Source of the DNA: Chloroflexota bacterium
Lineage (GTDB): Bacteria; Chloroflexota; Dehalococcoidia; UBA3495
Length of the DNA stretch: 5,855 nt
Direction of reading: 5' to 3'
Assembly (NCBI GenBank): GCA_022563275.1
Contig: JADFNR010000162.1
Location: 1 to 5,855, forward strand
Positions 1 to 4,532 of the stretch are shown here, one piece after another (position 1 is the first letter of the stretch; each line of letters starts with the position of its first letter). The notes beneath the pieces were generated by a model. That model saw nothing but the letters and a program-made list of their open reading frames with translations, had not been told where the DNA came from and did not search any database. The translations under genes and the position numbers were made by a program.

Positions 1-68
1 GAGGCGCTTAGGGCGGCGCGCCGCTTTTCGCCCTGTATTCCCTTCTAGTATTCTCACACAGGATTTCC
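1..68. other. Upstream leader before aroC; no complete gene
   Basis: Two plus-strand frames close here, at TAG 9-11 and TAG 46-48. Either could be the tail of an upstream gene, but too little is visible to identify it. A 12-base GC palindrome at 13-24 is followed by TTTT at 25-28. It could be the remains of a terminator, but the stem would be only about 4 bp. AGGA at 60-63 lies five bases before the aroC ATG and is the likely ribosome binding site. No convincing promoter is visible. Confidence 0.4.
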
Positions 69-1250
69 ATGGTCAGATTCTTCACCGCAGGCGAATCCCA
101 CGGACAGGGGCTGGTAATAATCGTGGAAGGCGTGCCCGCGGGTCTTGCCATCAGCGAAGACTATATCGGCATCCACCTGGCCCGCCGCCAGAAGGGCTAC
201 GGCCGGGGCGGACGAATGCTCATTGAGCAGGACCGGGCCAAGATCATCTCGGGTGTGCGCCACGGCCTGACATTGGGCAGTCCTATCGGCATGACCCTGG
301 AGAACAAAGACTGGGCCAACTGGGAAGAGGCCATGGCCGTGGACCCGCTGGAAGGCCCGCCCCAGAGCCCCCGCACCCAGCGGATAACACGCCTTAGGCC
401 CGGCCACGCCGACCTGCCGGGTGCGATGAAGTACGGCTTTGATGACGTTCGAAACGTGTTGGAACGGGCCAGCGCCCGGGAGACCGCCGCCCGGGTGGCC
501 GCCGGAGCCATCGCCATCAAACTGCTGGAAGAGTTTGGCATCCAGATCCACAGCCACGTTCTATCCATCGGTCCGGTGCACGCCGAGCCACCGGAGAAAA
601 TCGACTGGGACGCCGTCGAGGAGTCTCCCGTGCGCTGCGCCGACCCGGACGCCGCCCTCAAGATGGCCGCCGAGATCGACGCCGCCAAAGAGGCCGGGGA
701 TACCGTGGGGGGCACCTGTGAGATCATCGCCGAAAACGTTCCCATCGGCCTGGGCTCCCACGTCAGCTGGGACCGCAAGATCGACGCCCAGGTGGCCCAG
801 GCTCTCATGTCCATCAACGCCGTCAAGGCCGTTTCCATCGGGCCTGGATGGAAGATCGCCGGCCAACGCGGCTCCCAAGTGCAAGACGTGATCCTGCCGG
901 TGACGGACCCGGACCATCCTTGGCAGCGGGAAACCAACCGGCTGGGCGGCACCGAAGGCGGGATGACCAACGGCATGCCCCTGGTCGCCCAGTTCGCTAT
1001 CAAGCCCATCGCCACCATGGTCACTCCGCTGCCCTCTGTTGACCTGGATACCGGCGAAGAGGTATTGGCCCACTTTGAGCGCTCGGACGTCTGCCAGGCG
1101 CCCCCGGCCTGCGTCGTCGGCGAAGCCATGGTCGCACTGGTACTGGCCGACGCATTCATGGAGAAATTCGGCGGCGATTCCATCCCGGAAACCAGGCGCA
1201 ACTTCGAGGGCTACCTGAAGACAGTCGGCCCCCGTAAGACCTACCAATAA
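69..1250 (+). CDS. aroC: Chorismate synthase
   Basis: This enzyme catalyses the last step of the shikimate pathway in the cytoplasm. It converts 5-enolpyruvylshikimate-3-phosphate to chorismate by a trans-1,4 elimination of phosphate that needs reduced FMN. The 393-residue product has the family landmarks in order: GESHG at residues 8-12, PGHAD at 111-115, RASARETAARVAAGAIA at about 133-149, GGMTNGMP at 297-304, and RSDVCQAPP at 338-346 followed by VLADA. H11 and H113 match the two invariant histidines, and D340 the conserved late aspartate. The length is somewhat above the common 350-390 range but normal for full-length AroC. The ATG at 69 is chosen because MVRFFTAGESHG is the typical N-terminus and AGGA lies five bases upstream. 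It is the first gene of a plus-strand run, ends in TAA, and shows no damage. Confidence 0.97.
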   Translation: MVRFFTAGESHGQGLVIIVEGVPAGLAISEDYIGIHLARRQKGYGRGGRMLIEQDRAKIISGVRHGLTLGSPIGMTLENKDWANWEEAMAVDPLEGPPQSPRTQRITRLRPGHADLPGAMKYGFDDVRNVLERASARETAARVAAGAIAIKLLEEFGIQIHSHVLSIGPVHAEPPEKIDWDAVEESPVRCADPDAALKMAAEIDAAKEAGDTVGGTCEIIAENVPIGLGSHVSWDRKIDAQVAQALMSINAVKAVSIGPGWKIAGQRGSQVQDVILPVTDPDHPWQRETNRLGGTEGGMTNGMPLVAQFAIKPIATMVTPLPSVDLDTGEEVLAHFERSDVCQAPPACVVGEAMVALVLADAFMEKFGGDSIPETRRNFEGYLKTVGPRKTYQ

Positions 1251-1269
1251 CCCCGCTGCCTGGTTGACC

Positions 1270-2367
1270 ATGGCCGCCAACCGCAAGATACCTTCCATCT
1301 ACGAAGCGTCCGCTCTTTGGACGGCCATGGGTCTGTTTGGCCTGTTCTTGGGCTTATTGCTTCTGGTGTTCGGTGGACCGGTTTTCTTGGCTGTGGAATG
1401 GCTGGCCGAGCTATCCCGCACCGGGCCCAACACACTCTCCCCGGAGACCGCGGCTCTGGTGAGAGACGGGATCGACACCTGGGCTTGGGCCGGGTTCACC
1501 GTCGCAGCCATCACGTTGCCGTTGGGCAACGGGAACCTACGGGCAAGGTTGGCCAACGCACTTCGGCCCACCGCCGCCCGGCAAGACAGCGATTCGCTGC
1601 CCCCTGACCGCTACGGACGGGGCTTTTTGCTGGCCCTATTCGGAGTGTTCGTGTTTTCGGCCGTGGTCCATTGGGCGCTGCGTTCCCACCTGGACACCGA
1701 TTGGCTGGAGGGTGAAGACGGCCTCAGCGAATGGTGGTCGGTGGCCACGTACCTGGTTGCCGCGGGGCTCGCCGGAGCTATTTACTGGGCGCTTCGGGCT
1801 ACCACTCACACCAAACTTAGGTATCTCTACCTGTTCTTGGCCGTGGTGTTCTTCTTGGGAGCCATGGAAGAGATCAGCTGGGGCCAGCGGTTGTTTGGCT
1901 GGGGGACCCCTGCCGCCTTGGAAAGCATAAACTTCCAAGATGAGACCACCATCCACAACGTGAACTTCGCCAACAACGTGATATTTGAGGCCCTGTTCTG
2001 GGGCAGCGCCCTAGGCATGGCCGCCGGATTGTGGCGGTTGACCGCCAATCTGCGGGGACTCAGCGACCGGATGAGACTGGTCCTGCCGTCCCTAACCATG
2101 GCGCCGGCGCTATTGATGATCATGGTCTGGCGCACCGGGGACATCTGGGAAAGCGCCAACATTCCGAGGCTGTTCATGGACCAATTCAACCACGGTCCCC
2201 GTGGGTCGGAGGTGCCTGAAGCAATGTTGGGTCTCTGCATCATCATCTACACTTTCACCAATCTAAAGAAGGCGCGGTACCTGAGCCGATCGGCAAGGGA
2301 CGAGTCCAACACCGTAACTCCCACCGATAGCGAATCAGCCAGGGACTTAGCCAAGGAGCGCGCATGA
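1270..2367 (+). CDS. Uncharacterised multi-pass membrane protein (EDG / EEISWGQR motif family)
   Basis: The function is unknown. With the ATG at 1270 the product is 365 residues; a TTG at 1264 would add two. Neither start has a clear Shine-Dalgarno sequence. Hydrophobic segments lie at about 15-45, 70-86, 117-137, 155-175, 184-202, 235-255, 270-288 and 316-332, giving roughly eight membrane spans. The tail after 335 is polar and rich in charge and Ser/Thr. Three polar motifs stand out against the hydrophobic background. They are EDGLSE at 149-154, EEISWGQR at 200-207 at the end of a span, and N221-x-Q223-x-E225 followed by H229-N230. I recall this acidic/Gln/His pattern from other bacterial hypothetical membrane proteins. 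It resembles a membrane-embedded metal or lipid-headgroup site, but that is inference. The gene starts 19 bases after aroC, and its stop overlaps the next start (ATGA), so it is probably co-translated with the oxidoreductase. Confidence 0.82.
   Translation: MAANRKIPSIYEASALWTAMGLFGLFLGLLLLVFGGPVFLAVEWLAELSRTGPNTLSPETAALVRDGIDTWAWAGFTVAAITLPLGNGNLRARLANALRPTAARQDSDSLPPDRYGRGFLLALFGVFVFSAVVHWALRSHLDTDWLEGEDGLSEWWSVATYLVAAGLAGAIYWALRATTHTKLRYLYLFLAVVFFLGAMEEISWGQRLFGWGTPAALESINFQDETTIHNVNFANNVIFEALFWGSALGMAAGLWRLTANLRGLSDRMRLVLPSLTMAPALLMIMVWRTGDIWESANIPRLFMDQFNHGPRGSEVPEAMLGLCIIIYTFTNLKKARYLSRSARDESNTVTPTDSESARDLAKERA
2353..2358 (+). promoter_or_regulatory. Ribosome binding site for the LLM oxidoreductase
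   Basis: AAGGAG lies five bases before the ATG at 2364 and inside the last codons of the membrane protein gene. This supports that start and coupled translation across the ATGA overlap. Confidence 0.75.
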
Positions 2368-3365
2368 AATTCGGAGTCGCCATCGTTCCCCATGACTTGA
2401 AAGAAACGGCGGTCAGCGCCAGATTGGCCGAGGACCTGGGGTTTGATTACATCGGCATTCCCGATTCCCAGTCCCTGTGGCGGGAGCTTTATCTGAGCCT
2501 GAGCGTGGTCGCCAACGCCACCAGCAGGGTGCGCATCGGCCCCACGGTCACCAACGCCCTCACCCGGCACCCGGCCGTGACCGCGTCGGCCATCGCCACT
2601 CTGAACGAGCTTTCCGGAGGCCGGGCCTTCTTGGGTATCGGCAGCGGAGACAGCGCCATCCTCAATCTGGGCCTGCGCCCTGCCCGGTTGAGCGCACTCC
2701 AAGAATACATAGAGGCGTTGCGCACCATACTTTCCGGCCAGCCCTTCGACTACAAGGGCAGGTCCATCCACGTGCAGTGGTCCGAGAACCCGGTGCCCAT
2801 AATAATGTCGGCCGAGGGGCCGAAGACCCTGGCCCTGGCCGGAGGCATCGCGGACGCCGTGATCGTCCACTCTGGCCTGACCACAGAGGTCTTGGCCGAC
2901 ACCATCGCCAGGATCAGAGAGGGAGAGCGCGCCGCGGGGAGGCCCGAGGGATCAGCCGAGGTGTGGGCCTTTGCCAAGTGCAACATCGCCGACCGGCGCC
3001 AAGACGCGATAGATGAGATCAAGATGGCCCTGGTGGCATCGGGGCATCATGCCTTCCGGTTCACGCTGGAGGGCAAGAACGTTCCAGAAGAGCTTCAGGA
3101 GTCGGTCATGGCGCTGCAGGGCGAGTATGTCCCATCGGAACATGAGCAATTGGGCGACACCCGTAATGCGGCCCTCAGCGACGAACTGGGCCTAACCGAT
3201 TTCCTGGCTGACCGGTTCGCCGTGGCAGGCACGGCCGGCGAGTGTCTGGCAAAGGTGCGGACCATCCAAGACGCAGGCGTGGACAACCTCTTGATCTTGG
3301 CCATCAGTTCCCGGCCGGACAACATCATCCGCCGTTTTGGCGAAGAGGTTATTGCCCGCTTGTAG
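2364..3365 (+). CDS. LLM-class (luciferase-like) flavin/F420-dependent oxidoreductase
   Basis: The 333-residue product belongs to the bacterial luciferase-like TIM-barrel superfamily, which contains FMN-dependent monooxygenases and F420-dependent reductases. The N-terminal strand MKFGVAIVP, the segment ARLAEDLGFDYIGIPDS at about 19-35, TRHPAVTASAIATLNELSGG at 67-86, and GIGSGDSAILNLGLRP at 91-106 form the usual core. The GxGSGD turn and Mer-like spacing suggest the F420 reductase (methylene-H4MPT reductase-like) branch rather than true luciferase, but the cofactor cannot be settled by reading. PIIMSAEGPKTLALAGGIADAVI at about 145-167 is the typical later barrel segment. The substrate is unknown. 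The stretch at about 225-265 (HHAFRF and following) is probably substrate-specific. Many paralogues of this family are known in SAR202 Chloroflexota. The gene overlaps the membrane protein by four bases and ends in TAG. Confidence 0.9.
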   Translation: MKFGVAIVPHDLKETAVSARLAEDLGFDYIGIPDSQSLWRELYLSLSVVANATSRVRIGPTVTNALTRHPAVTASAIATLNELSGGRAFLGIGSGDSAILNLGLRPARLSALQEYIEALRTILSGQPFDYKGRSIHVQWSENPVPIIMSAEGPKTLALAGGIADAVIVHSGLTTEVLADTIARIREGERAAGRPEGSAEVWAFAKCNIADRRQDAIDEIKMALVASGHHAFRFTLEGKNVPEELQESVMALQGEYVPSEHEQLGDTRNAALSDELGLTDFLADRFAVAGTAGECLAKVRTIQDAGVDNLLILAISSRPDNIIRRFGEEVIARL

Positions 3366-3401
3366 TACGCCTCAACGGCAACGTTGGACCGGTTTCGTAA
3401 C

Positions 3402-3420
3402 GGCTGGGCGATTTCCAGCC
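3402..3420. repeat. Perfect 6-bp hairpin after the LLM gene
   Basis: GGCTGG at 3402-3407 pairs exactly with CCAGCC at 3415-3420 across a seven-base loop, 37 bases past the LLM stop codon. No T-run follows, so it is not a clear intrinsic terminator. It may protect the 3' end of the aroC-LLM transcript or mark a weak termination site. Confidence 0.4.
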
Positions 3421-3421
3421 C

Positions 3422-3447
3422 AATCAGCCTTATAATCCCTGCTGATT
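3422..3447. repeat. 7-bp inverted repeat with a TATAAT-containing loop
   Basis: AATCAGC at 3422-3428 and GCTGATT at 3441-3447 are exact reverse complements separated by 12 bases. The loop contains TATAAT at 3431-3436. The repeat follows one base after the preceding hairpin, so the two could stack in RNA. It could also be a dyad operator upstream of the selenoprotein promoter. The role is unknown. Confidence 0.4.
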
Positions 3448-3472
3448 CCGTGACCGCAGCGCCGGAATTGGG

Positions 3473-3500
3473 TTGACTTGCCAAAGTTACGCGCTAAACT
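3473..3500 (+). promoter_or_regulatory. Sigma-70-like promoter for the selenoprotein gene
   Basis: TTGACT at 3473-3478 and TAAACT at 3495-3500 are separated by 16 bases. They match the TTGACA/TATAAT consensus at five and four of six positions. Transcription would begin near 3507, about 30 bases before the ATG. The region from about 3480 to 3520 is much richer in A+T than the rest of the window, as expected of a promoter. It gives the selenoprotein a transcription unit separate from the upstream LLM gene. Confidence 0.55.
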
Positions 3501-3509
3501 AAGTTTAGC
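3493..3509. promoter_or_regulatory. 17-base palindrome overlapping the -10 box (candidate operator)
   Basis: GCTAAACT at 3493-3500 and AGTTTAGC at 3502-3509 are exact reverse complements around one central base. The dyad covers the proposed -10 element and the expected transcription start. A dimeric repressor bound here would block initiation, so a regulatory site is the simplest reading. The stem has almost no loop, so an RNA hairpin is unlikely. I do not recognise the regulator. Confidence 0.5.
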
Positions 3510-3526
3510 TATATTCAGGACGACTC

Positions 3527-3533
3527 GGAGGAG
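3527..3533 (+). promoter_or_regulatory. Strong Shine-Dalgarno fixing the selenoprotein start
   Basis: GGAGGAG lies four bases upstream of the ATG at 3538. It is the strongest ribosome binding site in the window. It would be pointless for the 14-codon peptide that conventional reading of UGA gives, so it supports translation through the UGA. The internal ATG at 3607 has no comparable site, only the GTGG-type sequence of the coding region. Confidence 0.8.
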
Positions 3534-3537
3534 CTAA

Positions 3538-3822
3538 ATGGAAGGCAAGTTCCAGCTAGAGATCACCTACTGCGTAAGTTGACAGCACCACGCTGTCGCC
3601 ACGTGGATGGCGAATGAATTTTTCCGGCACTACGGTGCAGACGTTGCTATTGCTATCTCCCCCCGCGGACAGGGCATCATGGAAGTGTTCTTCAATGGTG
3701 AGCGGATCTTCGATAAGAAGGGCGAAGGCAACATCTATCCCGACCTGAAACGTGTCCGGGAGATGCGTCAAGTTATCGACGCCAAGCTGGAGGCTCTCGA
3801 GCCTGCACCGGCCGACGACTAG
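3538..3822 (+). CDS. SelW-like / Rdx-family selenoprotein with CxxU motif (UGA at 3580-3582 read as Sec)
   Basis: Reading from the ATG at 3538 with UGA as selenocysteine gives 94 residues ending at TAG 3820-3822. Residues 5-15 read FQLEITYCVSU, so Cys12-Val-Ser-Sec15 replaces the CxxC redox motif of the thioredoxin-like Rdx family (SelW, SelT, SelH, Rdx12). The first strand, the CxxU turn, the helix with A21-x-W23-M-A-x-E27-F-F, the strand IMEVFFNGERIFDKK at 47-61, GEGNIYPD at 62-69 and the final helix follow the family pattern over its usual length of about 75-95. Homology runs across the UGA without a break, so a pseudogene or frameshift is unlikely. Other stops in the window, including a TGA at 2365-2367, behave as stops, so this is local recoding. 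The likely role is thiol/selenol redox chemistry in the cytoplasm; the substrate is unknown. Conventional calling would report only the 71-residue remnant from 3607, which lacks the active site. Confidence 0.9.
3581..3613 (+). promoter_or_regulatory. Bacterial SECIS-like element just downstream of the UGA
   Basis: TCGCCA at 3596-3601 pairs with TGGCGA at 3608-3613 to form a 6-bp stem with the six-base loop CGTGGA. The loop starts 19 bases after the UGA, and its second base is G. This fits the known bacterial SECIS pattern: apical loop about 16-37 bases from the UGA with a G among its first two bases, the part bound by SelB. A second perfect hairpin, GACAGC 3581-3586 with GCTGTC 3592-3597, uses the last two bases of the UGA codon itself. 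The two share bases 3596-3597, so they either stack with shortened stems or compete. Confidence 0.72.
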
Positions 3823-3841
3823 ACCTTCTAAGCAAGAGAAG

Positions 3842-3881
3842 CAAAGCAAAGGCCCTCCTGAAAAGGAGGGCCTTTGCTTTG
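3842..3881. terminator. Bidirectional intrinsic terminator, 18-bp perfect stem with GAAA loop
   Basis: Bases 3842-3859 are the exact reverse complement of 3864-3881, closed by the tetraloop GAAA at 3860-3863. The core is GGCCCTCCT/AGGAGGGCC, flanked by A-rich and T-rich arms that give weak tails in both directions (TTTGCTTTG after the plus-strand stem). It lies 19 bases after the selenoprotein stop and 20 bases beyond the tmk stop. It therefore separates two converging units and probably ends both. Confidence 0.9.
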
Positions 3882-3901
3882 GGATTCATTGTCGGCAGTG
3901 C

Positions 3902-4507
3902 CTACAGAATACTCTGTACTTTGGCCCAAATCTCCCGGCCGAGTTCTTCGGGAGGGCGTTGACCGTCCAACACCAACCAACCCTCGGGATCAGAGGCGGC
4001 CAGAGCGCTGTAGCCCCGGCGTATCTTGCGGTGAAAGTCCACCGGAGCGTCGTCGAAGTTGTCTCCCTTCCCGCTGCCCTTGCGGGCCAGGGCTGTCTCG
4101 ACGGGCAGGTCCAGCAGCACCGTCAGGTCCGGCTCCAGCCCACCGGTGGCTTCCCGGTTCAACCGCTCGATCAACTCCCGGTCCAGGCCCCGTCCGTAGC
4201 CCTGGTAGGCCATGGTGGAACTGGTGAAACGATCGGCGATCACCACTCCCCCCTGGTCCAAGAAAGGCCTGATCACCTGTTGGACCAACTGGGCGCGGGC
4301 AGCCTCGAATAGCATCAGTTCGCTCATGGGGGTCATGGCCTCGCCGGATTTCAGCAGAAGCCGCAGCGACTGGCCCAGGGGCGTGCCTCCGGGCTCACGG
4401 GTGTGGAGGACCTTGATCCCTCTCCGGCGCAGGCGGCGCAATAATGAGCGGGCTTGGGTGCTCTTGCCCGAACCGTCGCCGCCTTCAAAAACGATAAAGC
4501 AGGCCAT
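3902..4507 (-). CDS. tmk: Thymidylate kinase (dTMP kinase)
   Basis: This cytoplasmic P-loop kinase phosphorylates dTMP to dTDP with ATP, an essential step toward dTTP. The 201-residue product has the normal length. It shows FEGGDGSGKSTQ at residues 7-18 (Walker A G9-T17, K15), TREPGGTPLG at 36-45 for dTMP binding, the ADRFTSSTMAYQGYGRGL segment at 91-108 (the DRY/DRF motif, D92-R93), and LEPDLTVLLDLP at 124-135. The lid begins RKGSGKGDNFDD at 142, followed by FHRKIRRGY at 158-166. The common lid motif DRFE is DNF here, an Asn in place of Arg, while R142, K143 and K147 could supply charge. The open frame extends 62 codons upstream into the preceding gene. The ATG at 4507 is chosen because MACFIVFEGGDG is the family N-terminus and it starts after the upstream stop. 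The Shine-Dalgarno is weak (GAAG), consistent with translation in an operon with the ATPase 25 bases upstream. Confidence 0.96.
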   Translation of the reverse strand: MACFIVFEGGDGSGKSTQARSLLRRLRRRGIKVLHTREPGGTPLGQSLRLLLKSGEAMTPMSELMLFEAARAQLVQQVIRPFLDQGGVVIADRFTSSTMAYQGYGRGLDRELIERLNREATGGLEPDLTVLLDLPVETALARKGSGKGDNFDDAPVDFHRKIRRGYSALAASDPEGWLVLDGQRPPEELGREIWAKVQSIL

Positions 4508-4532
4508 CTTACTTCTACGCCCGGTTGCGGCG

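Noticed and set aside
13..28. GC palindrome plus TTTT as a terminator of an upstream gene
   Set aside because: As a hairpin it allows only about four stem pairs with a four-base loop and a short T-run. Kept only as a remark on the leader.
197..1201. A long minus-strand open frame (334 codons) opposite aroC, and another at 561-1298
   Set aside because: aroC is unambiguous on the other strand. The antisense translations are rich in Ser/Pro/Ala/Trp and have no recognisable domain. GC-rich coding DNA commonly leaves such frames open.
1264..1269. TTG at 1264 as start of the membrane protein
   Set aside because: It adds only two residues, has no better ribosome binding site, and an ATG follows at once at 1270.
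3431..3436. A perfect TATAAT as the selenoprotein promoter
   Set aside because: No -35-like element lies 16-18 bases upstream (the sequence there is GCGATT-like), and it sits in the loop of an inverted repeat. TTGACT-N16-TAAACT is a better fit.
3580..3582. The TGA as a nonsense mutation, sequencing error or genome-wide code change
   Set aside because: It falls exactly at the redox Cys/Sec position and is followed by a SECIS-like hairpin. Reading resumes in the same frame with intact family sequence, and another gene here ends in TGA normally. An error cannot be fully excluded without reads.
3607..3822. A 71-residue small protein starting at ATG 3607
   Set aside because: The internal ATG has no ribosome binding site, and the product would begin mid-helix without the CxxU motif. 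The upstream ATG with a strong site and in-frame UGA explains the region better.
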